In this document: piece by piece, positions 51,596 through 59,359 of the stretch
Layout of the letters: each line of letters opens with the position of its first letter
How positions within the stretch are numbered: the stretch's first letter is position 1
From: Methanoculleus chikugoensis
Lineage (GTDB): Archaea > Halobacteriota > Methanomicrobia > Methanomicrobiales > Methanoculleaceae
NCBI RefSeq assembly: GCF_019669965.1
Contig: NZ_AP019781.1
Location: forward strand, 496,001 to 560,000
DNA length: 64,000 bases
Direction of reading: 5' to 3'
Made by a program: the position numbers and the translations under genes
Notes under the pieces: generated by a model
Databases searched by the model: none
What the model was told of the DNA's origin: nothing
What the model saw: the letters and a program-made list of their open reading frames with translations, nothing else

Positions 51596-52654
51596 ATGAA
51601 GAACCTGCGCTGGATCGTGCTCTCGCTCCTCCTCAGCAGCGCGGCTCTCATCGGGCTGCTCGCAGCGACCTTCACCCCGGCAACAAGGGCCTACCTCGGG
51701 GAGGTCGGCGGCGTCGCCCTCCTCCTCGCCTTCGCGCTCCGGGCCGGATCGATCTTGTGCCGGGTGGTCCGGATCGGGGTCATCTGCCGCGGCCTCGACT
51801 ACACCGTGCCGTTATCGAGCCTCGCGATCACCCAGAGCCTCTCGTTCTTCGCCGGCTCGTTCACCCCCGGCCAGGTGGGCGGCGAACCCGTCCGGATCCA
51901 CCGGCTCTCGCGTGCCGGGCTCGCCGTCGGGGACGCCGTCACCGTCGTCGTCGTGGAACGGGTGCTCGACCTCACGGTCTTTGCCTCCCTCACCTTCGCA
52001 TCCTTTCTTGCCGTCCGGCATCTCTGGGGTTACCTCGCCGCGACCGTCCTCTACCCGGTGGCGGTCTTCCTCGTCCTTGTCCTCGTTCTTCTGCTCGCGC
52101 TCGTCGTCCTGATCCGTCGCCCGTCCCTCGCGAACCGGGTTATCGGCGGCGTTGCCGTCCGGGTGCTCGACCGGTGCGGCCGGAGCCGGCACTGGCTCCG
52201 ATTCTGTCCGGGCTCAGACGGTGCGGAGAGGCTCGCGGAGCGGATTTCCCGTGAGACCGAGATCTTTGCCGCGAGTTCTTCCCGGTTTGCGAGAGCTGAT
52301 CCCCGGGCGCTCGGCGGCGCGATCCTGGCGAGCATCCTCGACTGGGTCTTGCTCTTCTCCACGGCGTCGGCGCTGCTCGTCGCTCTCGATCTCCCGCCGT
52401 CTTTTCCCGAGTCGTTCCTCTTCCAGGGCATCCTCCAGATGATCGCGGCCGTCCCGCTCATCCCCGGCGCGGCCGGGATCGCGGAGCTCGGCGCCGCCAC
52501 GCTGTACAGCCGGATCGTGCCCACCTACCTCCTCGGCCTCTTCGTCGTTCTCTGGCGGCTGATCCTCTACTTCCTCAATATTCCCCTCGGTCTCCTTGCG
52601 GCGGCTCTTGCGGCGAGGGAGAAGGCGGACCCCCGCCGCACCGAAAACCTATAA
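51596..52654 (+). CDS. UPF0104 (lysylphosphatidylglycerol synthase-like) membrane protein
   Basis: A 352-residue protein with about eight transmembrane helices. The conserved stretch SLSFFAGSFTPGQVGGEPVR with RIHRLSRAGLAVGDAVTVVVVERVLDL is diagnostic of the UPF0104/flippase-like family, related to the membrane part of MprF. The late segment IPGAAGIAELGAATLY is also typical. Members probably move or shield lipids or lipid-linked sugars; this one is uncharacterised. A GGGGAGGGGGA ribosome site precedes the ATG. Confidence 0.85.
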   Translation: MKNLRWIVLSLLLSSAALIGLLAATFTPATRAYLGEVGGVALLLAFALRAGSILCRVVRIGVICRGLDYTVPLSSLAITQSLSFFAGSFTPGQVGGEPVRIHRLSRAGLAVGDAVTVVVVERVLDLTVFASLTFASFLAVRHLWGYLAATVLYPVAVFLVLVLVLLLALVVLIRRPSLANRVIGGVAVRVLDRCGRSRHWLRFCPGSDGAERLAERISRETEIFAASSSRFARADPRALGGAILASILDWVLLFSTASALLVALDLPPSFPESFLFQGILQMIAAVPLIPGAAGIAELGAATLYSRIVPTYLLGLFVVLWRLILYFLNIPLGLLAAALAAREKADPRRTENL

Positions 52655-52755
52655 CCCTTAGGAGACCAAAATCTATCCTTTAACGCGGATATGACGAAAA
52701 ATACCCTGTTCGTGAAACGATCGGAGGACGTTTCGATCTCCTGCCGGGGAGGGTC

Positions 52756-53433
52756 ATGACCACCGATACCGAAATGTATGCCCTCTCGATCATCACCGAG
52801 AACCGGGCCGGCGTGCTGCGCGACGTGGCCACGGTGATGGCGGATTACCGGGCAAACATCCAGATGATCCAGCAGTCGATCATCGCCACCGGCCCGAACG
52901 CCGGGAAGGCCTACCTCTACTTCGAGTTCGAGGAGTGCGGGAACCGCCCCGAGCTCGTCGCCGACCTGGCACGGGTGCCGTCCGTCGCCGACGTCACCAT
53001 CTACCCGCCGTTCTCCCGGATATTCGGGTCAAGGGTGATCATCATCGGCGGCGGCGCGCAGGTGGCTCAGGTGGCGATGGGCGCCGTGAACGAGGCGGAT
53101 CGGCACAATATCCGCGGCGAGCGGATATCGGTGGACACGATCCCGCTCGTCGGAGAGCAGAACCTGGCGCTCGCCGTCGACGCGGTGGCGCGGCTCCCCC
53201 GGGCGTCGATCCTGGTGCTCGCCGGGTCGCTGATGGGCGGCGAGGTCTCGCGGGCGGTGGATCGGGTCAAGGCGGCGGGCATCCCGGTGATCGCCCTCAA
53301 GATGGCAGGGAGCGTTCCTGCGCATGCCGACCTGATCGTGACCGACCCGATCCAGGCCGGGGTCTTCGCCGTGATGCACGTCAGCGGCAAGGCCGTCTTC
53401 GATATCAACCGTGTGCGGGGGCGCGAGTTCTGA
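52756..53433 (+). CDS. ACT-domain regulatory protein (DUF5612-like C-terminus)
   Basis: A 225-residue protein. An N-terminal ACT domain (LSIITENRAGVLRDVATVMA, about 9-80) is followed by a Rossmann-like half beginning SRVIIIGGGAQVAQVAMGAV. The C-terminus (AGIPVIALKMAGSVPAHADLIVTDPIQAGV) resembles a methanogen-conserved domain of unknown role. ACT domains usually bind amino acids. Its TGA overlaps the ATG of the Sua5 gene, and the nucleotidyltransferase follows at once, so the three form an operon. Confidence 0.8.
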   Translation: MTTDTEMYALSIITENRAGVLRDVATVMADYRANIQMIQQSIIATGPNAGKAYLYFEFEECGNRPELVADLARVPSVADVTIYPPFSRIFGSRVIIIGGGAQVAQVAMGAVNEADRHNIRGERISVDTIPLVGEQNLALAVDAVARLPRASILVLAGSLMGGEVSRAVDRVKAAGIPVIALKMAGSVPAHADLIVTDPIQAGVFAVMHVSGKAVFDINRVRGREF

Positions 53434-54008
53434 TGGACCCGATCGATATGGCCGTCCGGGTGCTCTCGCGCGACGGGCTCGTCGTCTACCCCACCGAGAC
53501 GGTCTACGGTCTCGGGGCGGACGCCCTCTCGGAGGACGCGGTGATGCGGGTGTACGAGGCCAAGAACCGGCCGGTGAGTAAACCGATATCGGTCGCGGTC
53601 TCGGATATGGAGATGCTCGACGCCGTTGCGGTGGTGGACGACGCCGCCCGGGCGTTCATCGAGCGGTTCCTGCCCGGCCCGGTGACGGTGGTCCTCCCGG
53701 CGAAGTCCTGCCTCCCGGAGATTCTCACGGGGGGAACCGGGCTTATCGGGGTTCGGTGGCCCGACCACGAGATCGCCCTTGCTATCATCTCGCGGCTCGA
53801 TACGCCGATCACGTCCACCAGCGCGAACATCTCCGACGACATCCCGCCGACCCGCCCCGAGGAGGTCTCCGTCCCCCACGACTACCTGGTCGACGGCGGG
53901 GAACTCTCGGGGACGCCGAGCACGGTGGTGGATCTCACCGCCCGGCGCATCCTGCGCAAGGGCGCGGAATGGGAAGCGGTTGAAGCGTTCCTGGAGACCC
54001 TGGGGTGA
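53433..54008 (+). CDS. sua5: L-threonylcarbamoyladenylate synthase (YrdC/Sua5 family)
   Basis: A 191-residue YrdC-type protein. TVYGLGADAL near the start, AKNRPVSKPISVAV (the KxR...K substrate-binding set), the PGPVTVVLPAKS segment and TSTSANISDDIPPTRPEEV are characteristic. It makes threonylcarbamoyl-AMP from threonine, bicarbonate and ATP for t6A37, used by KEOPS (pcc1 lies at 43.5 kb). It is single-domain, lacking the C-terminal Sua5 extension, so TsaC might be the more exact name. The start overlaps the stop of the ACT gene (TGATG). Confidence 0.92.
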   Translation: MDPIDMAVRVLSRDGLVVYPTETVYGLGADALSEDAVMRVYEAKNRPVSKPISVAVSDMEMLDAVAVVDDAARAFIERFLPGPVTVVLPAKSCLPEILTGGTGLIGVRWPDHEIALAIISRLDTPITSTSANISDDIPPTRPEEVSVPHDYLVDGGELSGTPSTVVDLTARRILRKGAEWEAVEAFLETLG

Positions 54009-54011
54009 TTC

Positions 54012-54941
54012 ATGCAATCGGTACGACTCCGTGACTTCATCGAGGACCGCGAGGGATGCCTCTATGCGGTCTCGAACTACGACAACGCCGGGCGGATCGG
54101 GTGCATCCTCCGCTATGTCCCCGACGCGGCCGGGGAGCGGACGAACCGTGCCGGCCGGCGGTATCACAAATACGATTTTGTCGAGTCTTTCGACTGGATC
54201 CGGGCACACAGGCCGGATTACCTGGACACTGTCCACCGGGTGCCCTGCTGCGACGTGGTCCGGGTCTATAAGCCCGAGGAGGAGGTCGCCGGTGTGGCGG
54301 CCCGGAACGTCCGGGTGGCGCGGCTCCTCGCTCGCCTCTCCCTCCCGGCGGGCTCGTTCGGGTGCACGGGTTCGCTCCTCTGCGGCCTCGAGAACGAAGC
54401 GTCGGATATCGACCTGGTGGTCTACGGCGACGCCTGGTTCGTCGCGCAGCGCCGGCTCCGCGACCTCGTGGGGAGGGGTGTGATCCCCTCGATGAGCACC
54501 GCGATGTGGCGGAAGGTCTACGATAAAAGGGTGCCCGAGATATCGTTCGACGCCTTCGTCCTGCACGAGCAGCGGAAGTGGAACCGGGGCGAGTTCGAGG
54601 GAACCTACTTCGACCTCCTCTACACCCGCGCCTACGGGAACCTGGACGCGGTTCCGGCCGGCGTGGGGAAGGTGGTCGGCCGGGCGACGATCGAGGCGAC
54701 GGTCACGGACGCGTCGCTCTCCTTCGACAGCCCGGCGGTCTACGCGGTGGACCACGACGAGATCTCCCGGGTGCTCTCCTTCACCCACACCTACTCGGGC
54801 CAGGCGCTCGCGGGGGAGGTCATCGAGGCGAAGGGTGTCGTGGAGGAGCACGGCGACGAGCGGTGGCTGATCGTCGGGACGACCCGCGAGGCGAAGGGCG
54901 AGTACATCGTCTCGAAGACGCTGCTCGAGAACGCCGGGTAG
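54012..54941 (+). CDS. predicted nucleotidyltransferase (COG1665-like)
   Basis: A 309-residue protein. The N-terminal ~100 residues are a separate domain (IEDREGCLYAVSNYDNAGRI). A Pol-β-type nucleotidyltransferase core begins at about 115 with GSFGCTGSLLCGLENEASDIDLVVYG; the DxD after the GS motif would bind metal. A β-rich C-terminal ~80 residues follow. An archaeal family conserved beside sua5; the target is unknown. It starts 3 bases after sua5, so it is in the same operon. Confidence 0.8.
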   Translation: MQSVRLRDFIEDREGCLYAVSNYDNAGRIGCILRYVPDAAGERTNRAGRRYHKYDFVESFDWIRAHRPDYLDTVHRVPCCDVVRVYKPEEEVAGVAARNVRVARLLARLSLPAGSFGCTGSLLCGLENEASDIDLVVYGDAWFVAQRRLRDLVGRGVIPSMSTAMWRKVYDKRVPEISFDAFVLHEQRKWNRGEFEGTYFDLLYTRAYGNLDAVPAGVGKVVGRATIEATVTDASLSFDSPAVYAVDHDEISRVLSFTHTYSGQALAGEVIEAKGVVEEHGDERWLIVGTTREAKGEYIVSKTLLENAG

Positions 54942-54971
54942 TGATACGCTCCTGCCTGACCGGGCACCGCT

Positions 54972-55143
54972 GACTCACGCGAAGAACGTGAGGCGCATGT
55001 GGCTATTGGCGTTCCCCTTCGCGGCTTCGCGTCTTTTGCGTGAGGTCGTATCGTTGCTCAGCCCTGCCATCTCACGCGAAGGCGCGAAAAACGCGAAGTT
55101 CGGCAGATAGGTATGGCAACTCCCCTTCGCGCCTTCGCGTGAG
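54972..55143. repeat. two tandem palindromic TTCGCG repeats
   Basis: Two hairpin elements lie in a row. The first pairs CTCACGCGAAGAACGTGAGG (from 54974) with CTTCGCGGCTTCGCGTC and TTTTGCGTGAG (about 55016-55044). The second pairs CTCACGCGAAGGCGCGAAAA (from 55071) with CCCCTTCGCGCCTTCGCGTGAG (to 55142). They share sequence with 12869, 14631 and 20591. They fill the gap between the nucleotidyltransferase and Cas4-like genes. Confidence 0.75.
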
Positions 55144-55204
55144 AAGATATCAGGATCAGAACTCCAAAGTCTCTGTCTTTGCACCCTTCGAAGTTTGGCT
55201 ATTT

Positions 55205-55867
55205 TCAGAAGAGGTCGGAGAGCCGCCGCGGCCCGGCGGTGCACCGCTCAAGGTGCGGGCAGCCCTCGCAGGGAGCCCTGAGGGGCCGGGGCGGGAGTTC
55301 GCCCGCGACCACCCGTTTTGCCGCCCGGATCGCCTTGATCATCTCCCGCCGGTCCCGGGGCTGCGGTTCGACGTAGCGGCAGACGCCGCTCGCGACGTAC
55401 TCGACATAGCCGCCGGCGACGGGGCGGCCGAGGGTTTCGTTGAGGCAGGCTATATAGCACGCGACCCGGAGCCGGTCGGTGGTGTAGACCCCGGCTTTCG
55501 GCGCGGCGCTCGACCGGGCGACGGCGAACGTACCGTCCTCGAAGACCTTATCGACTCTTCCCCGGATGCCGAGGGTGTCGGACTCGACGGCGAGGTCGAC
55601 CTGGACGGGCCGCTGCCACGCGGTCGCGCTGCAGGCGGCGATGCACTCGTCGAAGAGTTCCCGGACGTCCTCCGCTGCTTCGGGGAGGACGCAGAGGATC
55701 TCCTGCCATATCTGCTCCGGCTCCAGGAGCTCCCCGAGGTGCGTCGAGACCTGTTTGCAGACGGTGTAGCGGGGCGACTCCGGGTGCTCTTCAGAACGCT
55801 CGAAGTAATAGCGCCGGGGACAGGTGTGGCAGGCGACGACGCCGGATACCGGGATGTAGTCGGTCAT
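55205..55867 (-). CDS. Cas4/Dna2-like nuclease-fold protein, catalytic lysine apparently missing
   Basis: A 220-residue protein. The iron-sulphur cysteine pattern of Cas4 is present: C13/C16 near the start (ACHTCPRRYYFE) and CEGCPHLERC at 200-209 (C-x2-C-x5-C). The PD-(D/E)XK core is partly there: GRVDKVFEDG supplies the aspartate and DRLRVACY the QxxxY-like motif. The strand that should carry E-x-K reads FAVARSSAAP, with no lysine. It may be inactive, or use the later lysine (PKAG). No CRISPR array or other cas gene is in the window, so it is a solitary Cas4-family protein. Confidence 0.8.
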   Translation of the reverse strand: MTDYIPVSGVVACHTCPRRYYFERSEEHPESPRYTVCKQVSTHLGELLEPEQIWQEILCVLPEAAEDVRELFDECIAACSATAWQRPVQVDLAVESDTLGIRGRVDKVFEDGTFAVARSSAAPKAGVYTTDRLRVACYIACLNETLGRPVAGGYVEYVASGVCRYVEPQPRDRREMIKAIRAAKRVVAGELPPRPLRAPCEGCPHLERCTAGPRRLSDLF

Positions 55868-55986
55868 GCACAGGGTTCCGTTTGACAGGAATTACGCCCT
55901 CCCGCTATTTAGCGGGGTATGCTCCGCACCGGTGGCGACCCGGCCAAGACCAACTCTTATGCCGGAGCGGGTCACAGATGATGGGT

Positions 55987-56283
55987 ATGGCAAACCGCGA
56001 GATATCGGTCAACATCCCCGGCAATCTCGACCCGGTCTACTCCAACCGCATCCAGATTGCCTACAAGGAGGACGAGTTCACGTTCCTCTTCCTGCACGAG
56101 ATCCCCGGCATGAACCAGGCGCGGGGGAAGGCAATCGTCTCGATCAGCCCCCGGCACGCGAAGAACCTGGTGGAGGTGCTCGCGAAGAGCGTCGCCGACT
56201 ACGAGCAGAAGTTCGGCAAGATCACCTCCCCGGAGGCCGCTGCGCAGCAGGAGAGCAACGTCACCATCCGGGGGTACTCCTGA
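55987..56283 (+). CDS. small DUF3467-like protein
   Basis: A 98-residue protein beginning ANREISVNIPGNLDPVYSNR, with a β-rich centre (IAYKEDEFTFLFLHEI) and an amphipathic C-terminal helix (AKNLVEVLAKSVADYEQKFG). It matches the DUF3467 family as I remember it (small proteins, also in bacteria, of unknown role). ATGs at 55978, 55981 and 55987 are close; I chose the one that gives the usual N-terminus. Nothing suggests a link to the divergent Cas4-like gene beyond neighbourhood. Confidence 0.8.
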   Translation: MANREISVNIPGNLDPVYSNRIQIAYKEDEFTFLFLHEIPGMNQARGKAIVSISPRHAKNLVEVLAKSVADYEQKFGKITSPEAAAQQESNVTIRGYS

Positions 56284-56356
56284 GCGGGACCGTGCCGGCG
56301 GGCCCCCGGCAGGTGATACCTTTTTAATTGCGGAGGTGCAACATTCTAAGGCAGTT

Positions 56357-56428
56357 GCCGCTGTGGCTTAGTGGTATAGCGGCTGATTCGTAATCAGCAG
56401 GCCGGGGGTTCGAATCCCTCCAGCGGCT
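56357..56428 (+). tRNA. tRNA-Thr (anticodon CGU)
   Basis: A complete cloverleaf: acceptor GCCGCTG/CAGCGGC with discriminator T, D-arm GCTTAGTGGTATAGC, anticodon stem GCTGA/TCAGC around loop TTCGTAA, and TΨC stem GGGGG/CCCTC with loop TTCGAAT. There is no intron or encoded CCA. It marks the left border of an A+T-richer accessory region, but I see no second copy of its 3' end further right within the window. Confidence 0.97.
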
Positions 56429-56689
56429 TCTATTATTCACGTTTAATTCCTTCGGGCAATCCATATATGGTTTTTTCCGATCACAATGTGTGCTGAACTT
56501 AGTCGTACCAATAATCGATACAAGAAACGCACTGCGACAAACGATGTGAAGGGGTGGGGTGTTCCCCCTGCGGTCCCTGTAAGAATTGAGAGATTGCGTT
56601 TCTCTGGGATATATTTGAAAGGCATACACCAAGGCATTAAAGAAACTGGAAATAAACAGATATTCAAGGTAATAAGTAAGTGATGGGAT
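56429..56689. other. A+T-rich gap after tRNA-Thr
   Basis: No supported gene. The base composition drops sharply relative to the rest of the window. A 65-codon frame (56486-56683) has no recognisable features and no ribosome site, so I do not call it. The region probably carries the left flank of the accessory segment. Confidence 0.4.
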
Positions 56690-56971
56690 GTGTACAACGA
56701 AAATCGTGATAAAATTCTCTTAATTCTCGGTGCAATAGTTGCTGTGCCTATTATCTACCTTTTATCGTCTATGCGTGGGGGTCTTGCCGAAGTATTCTTC
56801 AGTGCTGTTGATACATTCTTTGAGAAATTGGGGATTCATGGATTTGGAAAACTCCTGTCTGCGTTGCTTGGTCTGGTGCCGCCTCTCCTGGAACTAGGCA
56901 TCGCGCTTCTCATACTCGCATTGATTGGAGCAGTCTTTTCACTCATATTAGATGCATTCCGAATTCGTTAA
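56690..56971 (+). CDS. small membrane protein, accessory region
   Basis: A 93-residue protein from a GTG start (VYNENRDKILLILGAIVAV). It has two hydrophobic segments, about 8-27 and 63-87, separated by a short amphipathic linker, and ends in a basic tail (LDAFRIR). I do not recognise the family. Codon and base use are A+T-rich like the two genes downstream. It precedes the serine-dehydrogenase-type protease by ~140 bases. A membrane partner or anchor for that protease is possible. Confidence 0.55.
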   Translation: MYNENRDKILLILGAIVAVPIIYLLSSMRGGLAEVFFSAVDTFFEKLGIHGFGKLLSALLGLVPPLLELGIALLILALIGAVFSLILDAFRIR

Positions 56972-57078
56972 GGAGCCCAAGCGAATAACCGCAGTTAATG
57001 GTGATTTCTTAAGTACTCGCCTCATCGGTTTTGCGATTTGACATAGTTCAGGACGTATAGTGCAGAATAAATCCACCA

Positions 57079-57089
57079 TCTTAATATAC
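57079..57089 (+). promoter_or_regulatory. TATA element before the SDH-type protease
   Basis: TTAATATACCG at 57079-57089 is a good archaeal TATA box. A transcript would start near 57108, three bases before the ATG at 57111, which argues for that start over the upstream GTG at 57060. Confidence 0.5.
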
Positions 57090-57110
57090 CGTTTTATCCA
57101 AGGTTCTCTC

Positions 57111-58217
57111 ATGACCTACGCCGAGAGGGTCGATCTCTACAAGCAGATTGAGGAAGAGCGTGAACGGCCGCTTATTACATACGTTACCAGTTCAAGACCG
57201 AATGCCGAAGGAATAATTGCTTCCGATGTTATTCCTGAAATCTGCCGGCAAATCCTCAAAATACCCCCTGATAAAAAGGAGATTGATCTCCTCGTTGTAA
57301 GTCGAGGGGGCGACCCAATTGTCTCTTGGCGAATCGTCAGCCTGCTTAGAGAACGGTTTGAGAGTGTAAACGTCCTTATACCCTATGAAGCCTACAGTGC
57401 CGCGACACTTCTTGCACTCGGAGCGGATGAAATTGTAATGCACCCGTTCTCTAATTTAGGGCCTGTAGATCCGCAGCTGCATGGAACTAAGAAGGTTCCG
57501 GGGTTACCAGGTCAGCAAGAAGAGGTCCGCTTTGGCGCCGAGGACCTTTCACACTTTCTCGACTTCGTCAGGAAAGATGTTGGTATCTCCGATCAAGAGC
57601 AACTGGAACGGGCTTTTGAACTCGTGTGTCAGGAAGTTGGTTCGATCCCGATAGGAATTGCAAAGCGAAGCTCGAACCTAGCGCTCTCACTCGGAGAAAA
57701 ACTTCTTCGACTGCATATGGGTGACCACACTAAAGTGAAGGCGATATCGGAAGCACTCAATAAATCATTCTATCATCACGGGTATCCGGTAGGACGGAAG
57801 GAAGCGAAAGAGATCGGGCTTGAAATCCTTGATGCACCTGAAGAGCTCGAAAAACTTATGTGGGCAGTTTGGGAAGACATTGAAGCGGAAATGAAATGCA
57901 GAGAGCCGTTTCAGCCGCATACAGTTGTAATGCAGGAGCCATCGTTTTCTCAACAGCCAGAACCCACCCAACAAATACAGGTGCCACCGGTTGGCCCTCC
58001 GCATCCCTCAGGGCAGTCTTTCTCGCCGATGATCCAAGGGGTTCAACCTTTAGGTGTTGCACAGATCGAGTATGACCTATTTCAGGCAACAGTGGAAAGT
58101 ACCCGCATGAGAAGCGAGTTTAAAACAAAGCTTAAAATAAGCGCAGTACGTATGTCGGACCTGAACATTAATATCAATGTAACACCAATTTCACAAGGCT
58201 GGAAAACACTTGACTAA
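57111..58217 (+). CDS. serine dehydrogenase-type (ClpP/SppA-fold) protease
   Basis: A 368-residue protein from the ATG at 57111. The SDH-proteinase family (PF01972) pattern is clear. VVSRGGDPIVSWRIV at about 62-76 forms the oxyanion region. EAYSAATLLALGADEIVM carries the candidate nucleophile S96. HPFSNLGPVDPQL follows at about 111-123; the family has A-L-A-A-D-E-I and L-G-P-V-D-P-Q here. The core ends near 250. A ~110-residue tail rich in proline and glutamine (EPSFSQQPEPTQQIQ) ends in an IAVRMSDLNININV-like strand. Members are cytosolic or membrane-associated serine proteases with few known substrates. It is followed by an 87-residue protein 18 bases later. Confidence 0.78.
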   Translation: MTYAERVDLYKQIEEERERPLITYVTSSRPNAEGIIASDVIPEICRQILKIPPDKKEIDLLVVSRGGDPIVSWRIVSLLRERFESVNVLIPYEAYSAATLLALGADEIVMHPFSNLGPVDPQLHGTKKVPGLPGQQEEVRFGAEDLSHFLDFVRKDVGISDQEQLERAFELVCQEVGSIPIGIAKRSSNLALSLGEKLLRLHMGDHTKVKAISEALNKSFYHHGYPVGRKEAKEIGLEILDAPEELEKLMWAVWEDIEAEMKCREPFQPHTVVMQEPSFSQQPEPTQQIQVPPVGPPHPSGQSFSPMIQGVQPLGVAQIEYDLFQATVESTRMRSEFKTKLKISAVRMSDLNININVTPISQGWKTLD

Positions 58218-58235
58218 GAAAAGGAGGTAGGGAAG

Positions 58236-58499
58236 ATGTACTCGAGGATTAGGAAATCGGACAGCAACGAGAGTATTATTAAATCCATGGGCCCATACCG
58301 CTTCCACTCCTCTGGAAATTCAATCGCCTCAGTGCAGAGTTCTGGTTCGTTCGGCCCGATTGGGACGATTACCATTGTCTCTCCCCTTCAGTACCCTATA
58401 CCAGAGGCGCGGGAAAAGGCACCAAAGCCTTCAAAACAGGAAGACTTCAGAATGCTCATGAAGAAAAATAAGAAAACCCTTGAGCTTCTAGCAAAATAG
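58236..58499 (+). CDS. uncharacterised small protein of the protease operon
   Basis: An 87-residue protein from the ATG at 58236, preceded by AGGAGGTAGG, a strong ribosome site. The first two thirds are polar (SDSNESIIKSMGPYRFHSSG) with a central FGPIGTITIVSPLQYPIPEA. The last third is lysine-rich (EDFRMLMKKNKKTLELLAK) and helical. No domain is recognised. Its position right behind the SDH-type protease suggests a substrate, adaptor or inhibitor, which is inference only. Confidence 0.65.
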   Translation: MYSRIRKSDSNESIIKSMGPYRFHSSGNSIASVQSSGSFGPIGTITIVSPLQYPIPEAREKAPKPSKQEDFRMLMKKNKKTLELLAK

Positions 58500-58500
58500 A

Positions 58501-58890
58501 TCAACAACCTTTTTTCGTGACAGAGCGTAGCCAAGTCTCGACTTCTTCCATTGTCTTTTTGCCCTCTGCAATGGCTCTTACGAAGCGGTCATTCTCCTCA
58601 TGAGAACTCACGGTCTCGTATCGTTCAGGGGTTCGGAGCAGGACAAGTGAGGCGAGTTGAAACGCTATCCGTTTATTTCCCTCGATGAAGGCATGCCCTG
58701 TCGCAAGACCGTGTAGAATAAATGCCGCTCTCTCAAATGGATCAGAGTAACCACTACTGAATTCAATGACAAAGTAGAGATTCCCGGGAGTGAGCAATTT
58801 ACCTTCCATTCCCCGATCCTCCTCGCGATCGCTCGCCAGGATGATCTCAATATGATAGCCGATAATCTCCTCGACCGTGAACTCTTCCAT
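58501..58890 (-). CDS. Doc/Fic-family toxin
   Basis: A 129-residue protein with the Fic/Doc catalytic signature GHAFIEGNKRIAFQ (HxFx(D/E)GNKR at residues 66-74; H66 is the general base). Length and motif are those of the Doc (death-on-curing) type, which modifies EF-Tu or other targets by phosphorylation or AMPylation. It is transcribed towards the protease operon and ends next to its stop. AGGAGA lies before the ATG. No recognisable antitoxin gene precedes it: only a short weak frame (58903-59043) is there. It may be a free-standing toxin or have lost its partner. Confidence 0.82.
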   Translation of the reverse strand: MEEFTVEEIIGYHIEIILASDREEDRGMEGKLLTPGNLYFVIEFSSGYSDPFERAAFILHGLATGHAFIEGNKRIAFQLASLVLLRTPERYETVSSHEENDRFVRAIAEGKKTMEEVETWLRSVTKKGC

Positions 58891-59075
58891 CAGGTTCTCC
58901 TGCTATGCCTCTATCCGAGCGCTGCGCCAGAAAGAATAGTGAAATGTTAACGGTACTCGTGAAAAAAGGTTGTTGATTGGTGTACCGTAAATATCGATAT
59001 CTGTAGATAAGATCCCAGTGACATCGGCGAAGATATCTTCCAGGTTGACTGCCAAGTTACCTCTGACCCGAAACC

Positions 59076-59257
59076 ATGGCAAGCAACACCGGCCCCCTGC
59101 CCCTCCTCCCGGCATCGTGTTTGTCCCGCACCTCCCGGCAGCACGCTACTTCTTCATTGGATCGGCACTCACAGGGTTCGGCACCGGGACGCTCGGCCTG
59201 CTCCTCTGCGCCCTCGGGTGCTCTCCACCGGCTTTGCCACCGCGAAGCCAGGAGCGA
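59076..59257 (+). pseudogene. frameshifted small membrane protein, copy 1
   Basis: About 180 bases align with 60692-60881. The common protein frame reads GIVFVPHLPAARYFFIGSAL then FGTGTLGLLLCALG, a two-helix membrane protein, but start and end are in other frames. The ATG at 59076 leads to a frame out of register, and the 3' part (CCACCGGCTTTGCCACCGCG) is shifted again. It is therefore a broken copy. Confidence 0.55.
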
Positions 59258-59359
59258 AACCGCTGTTCTCCGGCCGTTCCCGGCGATGGGATGGTGAGCA
59301 GGCTCTGTTATTCTGCCAGATCCTTCAAAAAAGTCTTCTTATATCGGCAATGGACCATG

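Noticed and set aside
55205-55867. Part of a CRISPR-Cas locus
   Set aside because: No array, Cas1, Cas2 or effector gene lies nearby; only the single Cas4-like protein is present.
56486-56683. A 65-codon frame after tRNA-Thr
   Set aside because: No ribosome site, no domain and no sign of coupling to the next gene.
58903-59144. Overlapping short minus-strand frames upstream of the Doc toxin, considered as an antitoxin
   Set aside because: No antitoxin motif, and the frames extend into unrelated G+C-rich sequence. They remain only a candidate for testing.
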